A DNA stretch of 64,000 bases from Pseudomonas azadiae (lineage in GTDB: Bacteria > Pseudomonadota > Gammaproteobacteria > Pseudomonadales > Pseudomonadaceae). Shown piece after piece: positions 40,640 to 50,102 of this stretch. The notes under the pieces were generated by a model. It did not search any database and had not been told where the DNA came from. It saw only the letters and a program-made list of their open reading frames with translations. Each line of letters opens with the position of its first letter. Within the stretch, counting starts at the first letter, position 1. A program made the translations under genes and the position numbers. The stretch spans positions 1,364,001-1,428,000 of the forward strand of contig NZ_JAHSTY010000001.1 of NCBI RefSeq assembly GCF_019145355.1. The letters are read 5' to 3'.

Positions 40640-41425
40640 TTACTTGGCGTCAGCGCCGTAAATGTCGAAGTTGAAGTACTTGTCCTGGATCGTTTTGTAC
40701 TTGCCGTTGGCACGGATCGCCGCGATGGCCGCGTTGATGCGCTCCAGGTTTTCCTTGTCGCCCTTGCGTACCGCGATGCCTATGCCGTCGCCGAAGTACT
40801 TGGCGTCGGTGAAGGCCGGGCCGGTGAACGCGTAGCCTTTGCCGGCCGGGGTGTCGAGGAAACCTTCCTGCAGCAGGGTGGCGTCAGCCACGGTGCCGTC
40901 GAGGCGACCTGCTTCCACGTCCAGGTAGATTTCGTTCTGCGAGCTGTAAGGCACGACGGTGGCGCCTTTGGGGGCCAGGACTTCCTTGGCGAAACGGTCA
41001 TGGATCGAACCGCGCTGCACGCCGATTTTCTTGCCTTTCAACTCATCCAGGTTGTCGCTGACCGTCGTGCCTTCCTTCATCACCAGGCGCGCCGGGGTCA
41101 GGTAGTAGCGGTTGGTGAAGTCCACGGACTTCTTGCGGTCGTCGGTAATGGACATGGACGACAGGATCGCATCGATCTTGCGCACTTTGAGCGCCGGGAT
41201 CAGGCCGTCGAATTCCTGCTCGACCCAGGTGCACTTGACCTTCATCTCTTCGCACAGCGCATTGCCGATATCGTAGTCAAAACCGACGATGCTGCCGTCC
41301 GGCGCCTTCGAGGCAAACGGAGGGTAGGCTGCTTCGATACCAATTTTCAGCGGCTTGCCTTCGGCAAAAGCCTGCATGGACAGCACGGACAGCGCCAGGG
41401 CGCCCAACAGCACAAGTTTCTTCAT
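40640..41425 (-). CDS. aotJ: Arginine/ornithine-binding periplasmic protein AotJ
   Basis: Solute-binding protein, 261 residues. The signal peptide [21 protein letters not shown] is cleaved before [19 protein letters not shown]. Family motifs [35 protein letters not shown] and the Arg-ligand loop after [12 protein letters not shown] are present. I use the ATG at 41425; the upstream extension of the open frame has no export signal. First gene of aotJQMOP. Confidence 0.95.
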   Translation of the reverse strand: MKKLVLLGALALSVLSMQAFAEGKPLKIGIEAAYPPFASKAPDGSIVGFDYDIGNALCEEMKVKCTWVEQEFDGLIPALKVRKIDAILSSMSITDDRKKSVDFTNRYYLTPARLVMKEGTTVSDNLDELKGKKIGVQRGSIHDRFAKEVLAPKGATVVPYSSQNEIYLDVEAGRLDGTVADATLLQEGFLDTPAGKGYAFTGPAFTDAKYFGDGIGIAVRKGDKENLERINAAIAAIRANGKYKTIQDKYFNFDIYGADAK

Positions 41426-41583
41426 CTTGGGACTCCATCGGTATAGGGCAAAACAGCAGTATGAGCCATGGCCCACGATGCGGCGAAGGTGAAACCGAAT
41501 AGCAGTGCTGCGTCCCACACCAGATCAAGCCTGGAGACGACGAGCGAGTGATCGGCATTCTAACGACAGGCCGGAAGCCGATA

Positions 41584-41599
41584 TTTCCTCAATGCGACA
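41584..41599 (-). promoter_or_regulatory. ArgR half-site upstream of aotJ
   Basis: The minus strand reads TGTCGCATTGAGGAAA, matching TGTCGC-N8-AA. It is about 160 bases before aotJ. A degenerate second copy (TGTCGTTAG) lies about 30 bases nearer the gene. Confidence 0.55.
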
Positions 41600-41935
41600 A
41601 CAATTTACAGATGCACCGAGAAAGCCGTTCCAGCTCATTGACAGCCTCTGGATTTTATGCAGAGACAAAAGACATTCAACCTGTAGATGCTGCAAATTGC
41701 GGGCCTATTATTCGCAAAGCCTTCTGGGACGGCAAGTGGGGTGTTTAATCTTATTTCCGGGAGTGTCTGAAACGTAGCTTTTAGCGGCGTTGGCGTAGCA
41801 CATTGCCTCATGTTTGGGCGCGGGGTTACACATTTGGCCAAGGCGGTAACGTTCAGAAACTTCCAGCGAGAGAAACCGATATTTATTCGGCTGGTGGTTG
41901 TTCCACCGATGCTCGCCATGAAATGCAACCAAATC

Positions 41936-42235
41936 TGTGGGAGCTGGCTTGCCTGCGATAGCGGCGGGTCAGTCAGCCGGTCTGTGACTGATACACCGCC
42001 ATCGCAGCATAGGTATCTACACATTTCTGTAGTGAGCGGGCTTGTCCCGCGCCGGGCTGCGATGAAGCGGCCCCAAACCAGGCGAATTGCGTTTATCTGA
42101 AACTGCGCGGTGTCTTTATTGGGGCGGCTTCGCCACCCAGCGCGGGACAAGCCCGCTCACTACAAGGAGATTTGTCAGCCTCTGAAAATTGTGTAGAAAT
42201 CTCTGGCCATCGCAGGCAAGCCAGCTCCCACATTT
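41936..42235. repeat. REP pair split by a second repeat family
   Basis: The outer arms GTGGGAGCTGGCTTGCCTGC and its complement lie almost 300 bases apart. Between them, at 42028-42164, is a pair of another type (TGTAGTGAGCGGGCTTGTCC ... GGACAAGCCCGCTCACTACA) enclosing GGGGCGGCTTCGCC. The rest of the 41426-42316 gap holds the aotJ promoter region and the acs terminator. Confidence 0.75.
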
Positions 42236-42262
42236 TGATCTGCACCGGTTTCGACATCCCGC

Positions 42263-42301
42263 AAAAAAGCCCCACCCGGCTCACGCCGAATAGGGCTTTT
42301 T
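42263..42301 (-). terminator. Rho-independent terminator of acs
   Basis: On the minus strand AAAAGCCCTATTCGGC pairs with GCCGGGTGGGGCTTTT and is followed by a T run, 16 bases after the acs stop. Confidence 0.85.
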
Positions 42302-42316
42302 CCCACCTACCCCGCC

Positions 42317-44272
42317 TTACGCGACGTTCATGGTCTTGTGCGTCTCAATCAGATGCGCCACCACACCCGGATCGGCCAGGGTGGAGATATCCCCCAGCCC
42401 GTCGTACTCAGCCGTGGCGATCTTGCGCAAAATGCGCCGCATGATTTTCCCCGAGCGCGTCTTCGGCAAGCCCGGCGCCCACTGGATCACGTCCGGCGAA
42501 GCAATCGGCCCGATCTCCTTACGCACCCAGTTTTTCAACTCCAGGCGCAGTTGTTCGCTGGGCTCTTCGCCGCCGATCAAAGTGACGTAGACATAAATGC
42601 CCTGCCCCTTGATGTCGTGCGGTACACCCACCACCGCCGCCTCGGCGACTTTCGGGTGGGCGACCATGGCGCTTTCGATCTCGGCGGTGCCCATGCGGTG
42701 GCCGGACACGTTGAGCACGTCATCCACGCGCCCGGTGATCCAGTAGTAACCGTCTTCGTCACGCCGTGCACCGTCACCGGTGAAGTACATGCCACGGAAG
42801 GTCTTAAAGTAGGTATCCACAAAACGGTCATGGTCGCCAAACAGCGTACGCGCCTGGCCCGGCCACGAATCGAGGATCACCAGGTTGCCTTCGGCCGCGC
42901 CTTCGATCAGGTTGCCCAGGTTGTCCACCAGCGCCGGCACCACGCCAAAGAACGGCCGCGCCGCCGAACCCGGCTTGAGCGCATGGGCGCCCGGCAGCGG
43001 GCTCATCATGTTGCCGCCGGTTTCGGTCTGCCACCAGGTGTCGACAATCGGGCAACGGGATTGGCCGACGTTCTTGTAGTACCAATCCCAGGCTTCCGGG
43101 TTGATCGGCTCGCCCACCGAACCCAGCAGGCGCAGGCTGCTGCCGTCAGCGCCTTCGCAGGCGGCGGTGCCCGACGCCATCATCGCGCGGATCGCGGTCG
43201 GCGCGGTGTAGAGGACGTTGACCTTGTGCTTGTCGACGATCTTCGCCACCCGGGTGATATCCGGGTAGTTCGGCACGCCTTCGAACAGCAGGGTGGTCGC
43301 GCCATTCGCCAGCGGGCCATAGACGATATAAGTGTGGCCGGTGACCCAGCCGACGTCGGCGGTGCACCAGTAGATCTCGCCCGGGCGGTAGTCGAACACA
43401 CGCTCATGGGTCAGCGCGGCATACAGCAGGTAGCCGCCAGTGGTGTGCTGCACGCCTTTAGGCTTGCCGGTGGAACCGGAGGTATAGAGGATGAACAGCG
43501 CTTCTTCGGCGCCCATCTCTTTGGGCGCGCACACGGTGCCCGCCACTTTCATCAGGTCTTCGTACCAGATGTCGCGGTGCTGGTTCCACTTGATCTGGCC
43601 ATTGGTGCGCTTGCACACGATGACCTTCTGGATGCTGCTGGTTTCCGGGTTGGTCAGCGCGTCGTCGACGTTGGCCTTGAGCGGAATCTTCTTACCGGCG
43701 CGGATGCCTTCGTCGGCAGTGATCACTACCTTCGACTTACAGTCGATGATGCGACCGGCCAGGGCTTCCGGCGAGAAACCACCGAACACCACCGAATGAA
43801 TCGCACCGATGCGGGTACAGGCCAGCATGGCGACCACGGCTTCGGGGATCATCGGCATATAGATAGTCACCACGTCGCCGCGGTGCACATCCTGGCCACG
43901 CAGGGCGTTGGCGAACTTGCAGACCTGTTCATGCAGCTCGCGGTAGGTGATGTTGCGGCTCTCGGCAGGGTCATCGCCCTCCCAGATAATCGCTATCTGG
44001 TCGCCACGCTCGGCGAGGTGACGGTCCAGGCAGTTGTAGGAAACGTTCAAGGTGCCATCGGCGAACCACTTGATGTCGACATGGTGATCGTCGAACGAGG
44101 TCTGCTTCACCGTGGTGAAAGGCTTGATCCAGTCGAGACGCTTGGCTTGCTCGCGCCAGAAACCATCGGGGTTGACCACCGACTGCTGGTACATCGCCTT
44201 GTAGGTCGCCTCGTCGGTCAGCGTGTTGGCTGCTACTTCGGGGCGGACGGGGTACAGGGAAGCCGCACTCAT
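42317..44272 (-). CDS. acsA: Acetyl-CoA synthetase
   Basis: Converts acetate, ATP and CoA to acetyl-CoA through an acetyl-adenylate; 651 residues. The AMP-binding motif [20 protein letters not shown] (near 264-280), the substrate motif [10 protein letters not shown], the hinge [22 protein letters not shown] and the acetylatable Lys in [11 protein letters not shown] (near 617) are intact. A CA motif lies in the leader. It is monocistronic and adjoins the aot cluster as in P. aeruginosa. Confidence 0.96.
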   Translation of the reverse strand: MSAASLYPVRPEVAANTLTDEATYKAMYQQSVVNPDGFWREQAKRLDWIKPFTTVKQTSFDDHHVDIKWFADGTLNVSYNCLDRHLAERGDQIAIIWEGDDPAESRNITYRELHEQVCKFANALRGQDVHRGDVVTIYMPMIPEAVVAMLACTRIGAIHSVVFGGFSPEALAGRIIDCKSKVVITADEGIRAGKKIPLKANVDDALTNPETSSIQKVIVCKRTNGQIKWNQHRDIWYEDLMKVAGTVCAPKEMGAEEALFILYTSGSTGKPKGVQHTTGGYLLYAALTHERVFDYRPGEIYWCTADVGWVTGHTYIVYGPLANGATTLLFEGVPNYPDITRVAKIVDKHKVNVLYTAPTAIRAMMASGTAACEGADGSSLRLLGSVGEPINPEAWDWYYKNVGQSRCPIVDTWWQTETGGNMMSPLPGAHALKPGSAARPFFGVVPALVDNLGNLIEGAAEGNLVILDSWPGQARTLFGDHDRFVDTYFKTFRGMYFTGDGARRDEDGYYWITGRVDDVLNVSGHRMGTAEIESAMVAHPKVAEAAVVGVPHDIKGQGIYVYVTLIGGEEPSEQLRLELKNWVRKEIGPIASPDVIQWAPGLPKTRSGKIMRRILRKIATAEYDGLGDISTLADPGVVAHLIETHKTMNVA

Positions 44273-44295
44273 CTTTCTTACCTCGGTGACAATAG

Positions 44296-44303
44296 TTGTT
44301 GTT
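44296..44303 (-). promoter_or_regulatory. CA motif (Crc/Hfq target) in the acsA leader
   Basis: The minus strand reads AACAACAA, extended to ACAACAACAACTA, fitting the AANAANAA target of Hfq with Crc. It lies 24 bases before the start codon, so binding would block translation while preferred carbon sources are present. Confidence 0.6.
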
Positions 44304-44669
44304 GTATGGCCCCTGTTGTAGCCGGGGTGGGCCTATAGAACCATTCGACGATGGTAGTAACAAGACCCTACAAATTGCCCTGCCATGCCAGAACACCGCT
44401 CTGGCCCGCGGCCTGTGGCGCTTTGCCGGCGGGTGAAAAAACCTTCATCGGCCGATTGTTACAAAAACCGCCAAAAGTGTTTATCAAAACCACGGGTATA
44501 TGAATATAACCCAGGCGCCTAAAATCAACTCCGCCACCAAGGCACTGTGATTAACACCGTAACAGCCCCCACGAAGGCAACGTTAATCCGAACTTCCCAA
44601 CTCAAGTTACACACGTGGCCTCACAAGGGCCCCGTGACCCCTTTCGCCTAAAAGAAGGTAAATAGAGAA

Positions 44670-44939
44670 ATGAAAGTTTTAGTCGTTTTGGCCCTCAGCA
44701 GCCTGTGCGCCACCGCCGCCCTGGCCGACGAGGCCCCGACCGAACTGGCCGACCGCAACGCGCCGATTGTCGAGGACTACACCTACAGCACCCACCTAGA
44801 CGTCGCCAAAGTACTGTCCATGAGTGACATTCCGCAAGTGTGCGAAGTTGTACCAGTGAAGATGGAATATGAAGATTCGCAAGGTCAGCGTCATATTCTT
44901 AATTATCATGTGATGGGCAATGGTTGCTCTAACGGGTAA
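44670..44939 (+). CDS. DUF2790-family secreted small protein
   Basis: 89 residues with a signal peptide (MKVLVVLALSSLCATAALA, cleaved before DEAPT). The mature part contains YSTHLDVAKVLSMSDIPQVCEVVPVKMEY and a second Cys near the end (GNGC), giving a possible disulfide. These features match the pseudomonad DUF2790 proteins, periplasmic and of unknown function. The 397 bases between it and the divergent acsA hold the two promoters; no other element is clear. Confidence 0.87.
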   Translation: MKVLVVLALSSLCATAALADEAPTELADRNAPIVEDYTYSTHLDVAKVLSMSDIPQVCEVVPVKMEYEDSQGQRHILNYHVMGNGCSNG

Positions 44940-45077
44940 GAACTTCGCTATTTAGCTTGAACCCGGATCTTGGTCGCCGCAGGAAATCGTTCCTGCGGCC
45001 AAGAACCCACTCGACCGCCACGCGGATCAAACTGGGTAGCTGGCCTGTCGACCACTTTCTGACACCCCGCCATTCAA

Positions 45078-45113
45078 ATGTGGGAGCTGGCTTGCCTGCG
45101 AAGGCGATTTCAG
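45078..45113. repeat. Single REP unit
   Basis: AAATGTGGGAGCTGGCTTGC followed by CTGCGAAGGCGAT is one arm without its inverted partner, downstream of vapC. Confidence 0.65.
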
Positions 45114-45131
45114 CCATACCGTTCGCTCCTG

Positions 45132-45545
45132 TTAGTGAACCCAATCCTCGTAAGACAACCCCGATACGCGACTGAACTCCCGAATGTTGTTGGTCACCAA
45201 CGTACACCCCGAAGCAATTGCATGCCCTGCAATCGCAGTATCATTTTGGCCGATGATCGACCCTTGCTCGGTTAGGCTTCGTTTTACTTCAACCGTCGCG
45301 TCCACCGCCGCCACGCCCCACGGCAACACTTCATCGAGTCGCTTCACAAACTCATCGACTAAGGTCTTGTGTTTAGGCGATGCCTTTTTCCCATTCTGTC
45401 CATATCGCATCTCGGCATAAGTAATAGCCGAAATCACGATTCGATTGCTCCTCGCAACCTCCGATGCCAGTCGCTCAAGCACACACTCGGGCCGCTCACG
45501 CATGATGAACGAGCAAATGCAGGTATCCAGCATGTATGTCGTCAC
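45132..45545 (-). CDS. vapC: VapC-type PIN-domain toxin
   Basis: Ribonuclease toxin of 137 residues. The acidic PIN site is visible: Asp in YMLDTCICSF, Glu in SAITYAEMRYG, Asp in IIGQNDTAIAGHAIA and the C-terminal LVTNNIREFSRV. Its start overlaps the antitoxin stop by 4 bases, the usual order of a VapBC operon. All catalytic residues are intact, so the module is probably functional. Confidence 0.93.
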   Translation of the reverse strand: MTTYMLDTCICSFIMRERPECVLERLASEVARSNRIVISAITYAEMRYGQNGKKASPKHKTLVDEFVKRLDEVLPWGVAAVDATVEVKRSLTEQGSIIGQNDTAIAGHAIASGCTLVTNNIREFSRVSGLSYEDWVH

Positions 45546-45772
45546 AGATTGAACCTGCCTTCATCGCCAACAACGTCCTGACGCTCCTGAAGAAAATCTT
45601 CGTCCGCCTTGGGCAACTCACTCAGCGAGCCCCAGCTAGGCCGGACAGGTCGCAATGTGATCGTATCTCCATTGCGGATGATTTCGAGCTCGCCGACTCC
45701 CTCGTAGGCCATGTCGTTTGGAAATCGAATAGCCTGATTCTTTCCGTTTTTAAAAATTGAGACTGTGCGCAT
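45542..45772 (-). CDS. vapB: VapB-type antitoxin
   Basis: 76 residues, AbrB-type swapped-hairpin DNA-binding N-terminus (MRTVSIFKNGKNQAIRFPND) and an acidic C-terminal tail that would wrap the toxin. The region 45785-45840 carries CATATGC/GCATATG elements that could be its autoregulatory operator. Confidence 0.9.
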   Translation of the reverse strand: MRTVSIFKNGKNQAIRFPNDMAYEGVGELEIIRNGDTITLRPVRPSWGSLSELPKADEDFLQERQDVVGDEGRFNL

Positions 45773-45839
45773 GATTCAACTCCTACCTATGCCTGACATA
45801 TGCAATGTAGGGATACGTCGAAACCTATGCAAGGCATAT

Positions 45840-45850
45840 GGCAATTTGCC
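45840..45850. promoter_or_regulatory. AmrZ-type palindrome between vapB and nrdB
   Basis: GGCAATTTGCC is the exact reverse complement of the first operator-like site upstream of amrZ (18307). It lies about 70 bases before vapB and about 400 before nrdB. Confidence 0.35.
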
Positions 45851-45986
45851 GACGATTGGACATGTGTGCCAGTTGCTAAAAAAACCTGCGGCAGCAACAC
45901 CCCGTAAACTCTCACTCCGGCTCAAAAAGCACCTTTTTGTCTCCGGTCCGTGACCATCCGCCACAACACAAAGCCGAATTTTTCCC

Positions 45987-45992
45987 TATAAT
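45987..45992 (+). promoter_or_regulatory. Probable -10 element of nrdB
   Basis: A perfect TATAAT about 260 bases before nrdB. No good -35 element is seen, and I found no convincing NrdR box in the 45773-46249 gap. A GC-rich leader with an inverted repeat (GCGGCCCTGGGGCCG) follows. Confidence 0.4.
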
Positions 45993-46249
45993 GCGCGGGT
46001 AAATCGGGCCTGCAATATCCCTTTACACAGGGACGAAGAGCCAGACCTGAGGCCCGCCGGAGCCTGCACCACCCGCTCCGCCCCTCAAGCCTCATGCAGT
46101 ACCCGTTACCCCATTACGTTTATTTGCCTGCGCGAGCTGCTGCAACAAACGATTCCTTAAGATCCACCGCGGCCCTGGGGCCGTGTGAACACCCAACCAT
46201 CCGGTTTCACACGGGCACCTTTGAGCCCTCACGCAGGAGACGACACGTC

Positions 46250-47500
46250 ATGCTGAGCTGGGACGAATTCGACAAAGAAGAAGAAGGCGAAGTAGCCACC
46301 AAAGGCGCCAACGCCGGCCACGCCACCGAAGCCAACATGGACCGCCTCGACGGAGCCGGCGCCGCTGCCGCCATCGAAGCGCGCGCCGTCACCGCCAGTG
46401 ACTCCGCCGCCATCGCGCGCGCCAAGGCCGAGCTGGACAAACTCGACGTCGCCGAAGGCCTCGCCGAACTCGAAGGCGCCTCCGCCCGCGTTGCCGTTGA
46501 CGAAAAGCGCATGATCAACTGCCGCGCCGACCTCAACCAACTCGTACCCTTCAAATACGACTGGGCCTGGCAGAAATACCTCGACGGCTGCGCCAACCAC
46601 TGGATGCCGCAGGAGGTCAACATGACCGCCGACATCGCCCTGTGGAAAGACCCCGAAGGCCTGACCGACGACGAACGCCGCATCGTCATGCGCAACCTCG
46701 GCTTCTTCTCCACCGCCGACTCGCTGGTCGCCAACAACCTGGTGCTGGCCGTGTATCGCCTTATCACCAACCCGGAGTGCCGCCAGTACATCCTGCGCCA
46801 GGCCTTCGAAGAAGCGATCCACACCCACGCTTATCAGTACTGCATCGAATCCCTGGCCATGGATGAAGGCGAGATCTTCAACATGTACCACGAGATTCCG
46901 TCGGTCGCTAAAAAAGCCGCCTGGGGCCTGAAGTACACCCGCTCGATCTCCGATCCGAAGTTCGAAACCGGCACCGTCGACACCGACAAAGAACTGCTGC
47001 GCAACCTGGTCGCCTACTACTGCGTGCTGGAAGGCATCTTCTTCTACTGCGGCTTCACCCAGATCCTGTCCATGGGCCGCCGCAACAAAATGACCGGCGT
47101 GGCCGAGCAGTTCCAGTACATCCTGCGCGATGAGTCGATGCACCTGAACTTCGGGATTGATGTGATCAACCAGATCAAGATCGAAAACCCGCATTTGTGG
47201 GATGCCGAGATGAAGGAAGAAGCGACCCAGATGATTCTGCAGGGGACGCAGCTGGAGATTGAATATGCTCGCGATACCATGCCGCGTGGGGTGCTGGGGA
47301 TGAATGCGGCGATGATGGAGGACTACCTCAAGTTCATCGCGAATCGTCGGTTGTCGCAGATTGGTCTTAAAGAAGAGTATCCAGGGACGACTAACCCGTT
47401 CCCGTGGATGAGTGAGATCATGGATTTGAAGAAAGAGAAGAATTTCTTTGAGACTCGGGTGATTGAGTATCAGACGGGTGGGGCGTTGAGCTGGGATTAA
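46250..47500 (+). CDS. nrdB: Ribonucleoside-diphosphate reductase class Ia, beta subunit
   Basis: Radical-generating di-iron subunit, 416 residues. After an Ala/Glu-rich N-terminal extension of about 85 residues come the iron ligands in [15 protein letters not shown] and [12 protein letters not shown], with the radical Tyr following the first pair, and the C-terminal NrdA-binding tail ending TGGALSWD. The ATG at 46250 follows CAGGAG; the upstream part of the open frame is leader sequence. A terminator follows. nrdA, its obligate partner, is about 40 kb upstream. Confidence 0.97.
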   Translation: MLSWDEFDKEEEGEVATKGANAGHATEANMDRLDGAGAAAAIEARAVTASDSAAIARAKAELDKLDVAEGLAELEGASARVAVDEKRMINCRADLNQLVPFKYDWAWQKYLDGCANHWMPQEVNMTADIALWKDPEGLTDDERRIVMRNLGFFSTADSLVANNLVLAVYRLITNPECRQYILRQAFEEAIHTHAYQYCIESLAMDEGEIFNMYHEIPSVAKKAAWGLKYTRSISDPKFETGTVDTDKELLRNLVAYYCVLEGIFFYCGFTQILSMGRRNKMTGVAEQFQYILRDESMHLNFGIDVINQIKIENPHLWDAEMKEEATQMILQGTQLEIEYARDTMPRGVLGMNAAMMEDYLKFIANRRLSQIGLKEEYPGTTNPFPWMSEIMDLKKEKNFFETRVIEYQTGGALSWD

Positions 47501-47520
47501 TTCCTACGGCAAGTAACACT

Positions 47521-47551
47521 AAAAAGCCCTGACTTGTTCAGGGTTTTTTTA
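47521..47551 (+). terminator. Rho-independent terminator of nrdB
   Basis: AAAAAGCCCTGA pairs with TCAGGGTTTTTTT around CTTGT, 20 bases after the stop. The rest of the gap to 47818 shows nothing I can identify. Confidence 0.86.
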
Positions 47552-47817
47552 TGCACGCTGAATTGAATAGGACCCTTCCCACAAGACGATCATCCATGGA
47601 ACGATTGATGCGAGTTTCGATGTTATTTAGGCTCATCCGCCGGTGCCTAAGAAACGCCCAACGTAGAAGCAAGCCTTAATCACACAGCAAAAATCCCGCT
47701 CGACATCAGTCATGCGGAATTAATGCTGCAATAAGGCTTTAGTCGGTTGGAGTTTCTTAAAACCGTACTCTCTACGTTGGGTCTGGCCCTTCAAAAATCA
47801 CGTAGAGGTCATAGGGA

Positions 47818-48396
47818 ATGTCCAATCACCATTTATTCAACTCGCCGTCGACCCAAGAAGCAGCGGCATCTGAACCTTTTATCGCCGTCGTCTTCACTCG
47901 TCACAGTCTCCATTTACATACTCTTCTTCTGGAAAACCAACCCTGGTTCTGCGCCCGCGATCTTGGGCGCTTGATGGGCTGGTATCTAGATGAACGAACA
48001 ACTCGAAAGCTCGATGAAGACCAGCGAAGAACGATAACCCTGCTGTTCCACGGTCAACCGGAAGAAATGCTGATGATCAGCGAATCCGGCGCGTACGCGC
48101 TGCTGGTCTATCACTACACACCGGAGAATCGCCTGTTACGCAGCTGGCTCACTCACGAAGTGGTTCCAACATTGCGAGATGAGCGCCAGCCACGAACGGT
48201 AGAGAGACCGTTGTTGAGCATGCTGGATTGGCCGGAGATGTCTTTGAACTTGCTGCATTGGCAGGACGAAGGCTGGATTAGGCTGCGGGATATGCCTTAC
48301 CTGTTGGTGAACCGGACCCATCGGCTACGGCTCTCAAAAACGCCGTGGTGGCGTAAGCTCATGCAACCTTTCCGAATCAAGCAGCGAATTTGCTGA
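47818..48396 (+). CDS. Bro-N (phage antirepressor-type) domain protein
   Basis: 192 residues. Positions about 25-120 carry the Bro-N pattern: an early beta strand, PWFCARDLGRLMGW, LISESGAYALLVYHYTPENRLLRSWLTHEVVPTLR. The rest (about 125-192) is basic and Trp-rich with no recognised domain, so the usual C-terminal antirepressor half is missing or replaced. Bro-N proteins are typical of phages and mobile DNA; here it stands alone without phage neighbours and may be a domesticated regulator or a remnant. Confidence 0.82.
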   Translation: MSNHHLFNSPSTQEAAASEPFIAVVFTRHSLHLHTLLLENQPWFCARDLGRLMGWYLDERTTRKLDEDQRRTITLLFHGQPEEMLMISESGAYALLVYHYTPENRLLRSWLTHEVVPTLRDERQPRTVERPLLSMLDWPEMSLNLLHWQDEGWIRLRDMPYLLVNRTHRLRLSKTPWWRKLMQPFRIKQRIC

Positions 48397-48495
48397 CGAA
48401 GAAGACCGCCGACTCCGACCGACTCGTAGGAAATTTCGTAGACGCAATAACGACCACTCAGTATCGTCCGAGGGTTTTCTATCCTCGGCGGCTGC

Positions 48496-49209
48496 ATGGA
48501 CATTACGAAAGACAAAACGGACTGGAGCGACGCGGAGCTGGCAGCGGCGGTTGAGGCTTACCTAAAGATGCGGGCCTGGGAAAAGAGCGGCCAACCTTTC
48601 AACAAAGCCCTCGAAAACCGACTTCTGCGTGAAGGCCCGGTGGCAGGCCGTGCGAAGGGCTCCATTGAATTTCGCATGCAAAATATTTCCACCGTGCTGG
48701 TCCGTATGGGCTGGGACCGCATCGAGGGTTATAAGCCCGCCAAGAACGTAGGCCCCGGCGTAGAACAACGCATCCGCCACGCCCTCGCCGCACAAGGCGT
48801 ATTCGAATCCGAAGACGCCGCCCAAACCGCCGATGAGCAAACGCTTATCCGCCGCGCGTCCAAACTGCAGCAGCAAACCTTCTCAAAACTACCGGACGGC
48901 ATTGCCCAACCGCAGAGAGTATCCACTCTCAGCACAGCTTTCGTTCGCGATCCAAAAGTACGCGCCTGGGTATTAAAAGAAGCCAACGGCATCTGCGAAG
49001 GCTGCGGTTCAAACGCGCCGTTCGAGGTCGACGGTTTGCCATTTCTTGAAGTACATCACGTCAAGCACCTGGCCCAGAAGGGTTCGGATCGCATCACCAA
49101 TGCTGTAGCCTTGTGCCCCAATTGCCATCAGCGTTGTCACCGGTCGAGTGATCGGGTGGCTTTCACCGAAGGGCTTTACGCCAAGATCGGAAGATTGGCA
49201 CGGGAGTAG
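48496..49209 (+). CDS. HNH endonuclease (McrA-like)
   Basis: 237 residues. The C-terminal HNH nuclease (about 165-225) has two zinc pairs CEGCG and CPNCH around the catalytic LEVHHVKHLAQKG ... DRITNAVALCPNC. The N-terminus (about 8-95) with WSDAELAAAVEAYLKM, KGSIEFRMQNISTVLVRMGW and IEGYKPAKNVG resembles a head domain seen on McrA-type enzymes that cut modified DNA; I hold that part loosely. No methyltransferase is adjacent, which fits a solitary type IV-like defence nuclease. Confidence 0.82.
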   Translation: MDITKDKTDWSDAELAAAVEAYLKMRAWEKSGQPFNKALENRLLREGPVAGRAKGSIEFRMQNISTVLVRMGWDRIEGYKPAKNVGPGVEQRIRHALAAQGVFESEDAAQTADEQTLIRRASKLQQQTFSKLPDGIAQPQRVSTLSTAFVRDPKVRAWVLKEANGICEGCGSNAPFEVDGLPFLEVHHVKHLAQKGSDRITNAVALCPNCHQRCHRSSDRVAFTEGLYAKIGRLARE

Positions 49210-49269
49210 ACTCCCGCTGTCACACCTGATGCATATTCAAAAAATACTAGATAGGACCGAGGCCAACCC

Positions 49270-49929
49270 GTGAACCCAGACATGCTCGAAGCCGGCCCCG
49301 TTGACGCCAAAGTACTTTCCGTCTTTGACTTCGACGGCACCCTCACCCACCACGACAGTTTCGTGCCCTTCCTCAAGTTTGCCTTTGGCACTGGCGCGTT
49401 TTACGGCCGGATGGTGAAGCTGGCGGTGCCGGGGCTGCGTTTTTTGGTGCGGCAGATCAGCCGGGATGAGTTGAAGGCGCAGTTGATCCGCACCTTTATG
49501 ACCGGGGTGGAGAAGGCGTGGGTGCAGCAGAAGGCCGAGGAATATTGCCAGCGCAATTGGGCGCGGTTGATGCGCCCGGCGGGCGTGTTGTCGGTGGAGC
49601 AGGAGTTGGGTTCGGGGGCGGTGGTGACGCTGTGTTCGGCGTCGCCGGCGTTGGTGTTGCAGCCGTTTGCCGATCGGCTCGGGATCCGCTTGATCGGAAC
49701 TGAGCTTGAAGTGGTGGACGGGGTGTTGACCGGTAAGCTCACGGGGAATAATTGCCGCTGTGAGAACAAGGTGCTGCGGCTCGAGGCGGTGTATGGGGAC
49801 CTGGGGGAGTATCGGCTCCGGGCCTGGGGCGATACGCGCGGGGATCGGGAGTTGCTGGCGGCGGCGCAGGATGCGCATTTTCGGCATTTTCATGCGAAGA
49901 AGAAAAGGCGGGCTCGGTTGCAGCGGTGA
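49270..49929 (+). CDS. HAD-superfamily IB phosphatase
   Basis: 219 residues, SerB-like subfamily IB. Motif I is VFDFDGTLTHHDSFVPFL (nucleophile Asp near 17), motif II is TLCSASPALVLQPFAD, and the late acidic motif is AWGDTRGDRELL. Length matches small-molecule phosphatases that act on phospholipid or serine-type phosphates; the substrate is unknown. The start is a GTG at 49270; an ATG at 49282 is an alternative. Confidence 0.85.
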   Translation: MNPDMLEAGPVDAKVLSVFDFDGTLTHHDSFVPFLKFAFGTGAFYGRMVKLAVPGLRFLVRQISRDELKAQLIRTFMTGVEKAWVQQKAEEYCQRNWARLMRPAGVLSVEQELGSGAVVTLCSASPALVLQPFADRLGIRLIGTELEVVDGVLTGKLTGNNCRCENKVLRLEAVYGDLGEYRLRAWGDTRGDRELLAAAQDAHFRHFHAKKKRRARLQR

Positions 49930-49950
49930 TGTGGGGCATAGGGATCGGCT

Positions 49951-50008
49951 GGAGCACCGAGGCGATCCCATCGCTGCCTCGCTGGGGCTCGAGAGCTCCC
50001 ACCGTTGA
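49951..50008. repeat. Second-family repeat, copy 1
   Basis: GGCGATCCCATCGCTGCCTC continues to GCTGGGGCTCGAGAGCTCCC; AGCCTC-GCT-GGGGCT-type hairpin. Two more copies lie at 50414 and 52245, always in plus orientation. Confidence 0.7.
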
Positions 50009-50102
50009 GCGATTCAGGCTTGAGTGTCGCGCACTAGCATGGGGTGCTTGGGGTTGAGCGATTAAACCAGGCTACCTCAATGCCTTTTGATAAAGCCCAC
50101 TC

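Noticed and set aside
42338..44338. A 666-codon plus-strand open frame opposite acsA
   Set aside because: Shadow of acsA; composition is His/Gln/Arg-rich without domains.
45961..46100. NrdR boxes before nrdB
   Set aside because: Only a half-match (CAATAT) is present and no second box at helical spacing.
46094..46249. N-terminal extension of NrdB from an earlier start
   Set aside because: The ATG at 46250 has a good ribosome site and gives the known NrdB start ([10 protein letters not shown]); the upstream codons fall in a GC-rich leader hairpin.
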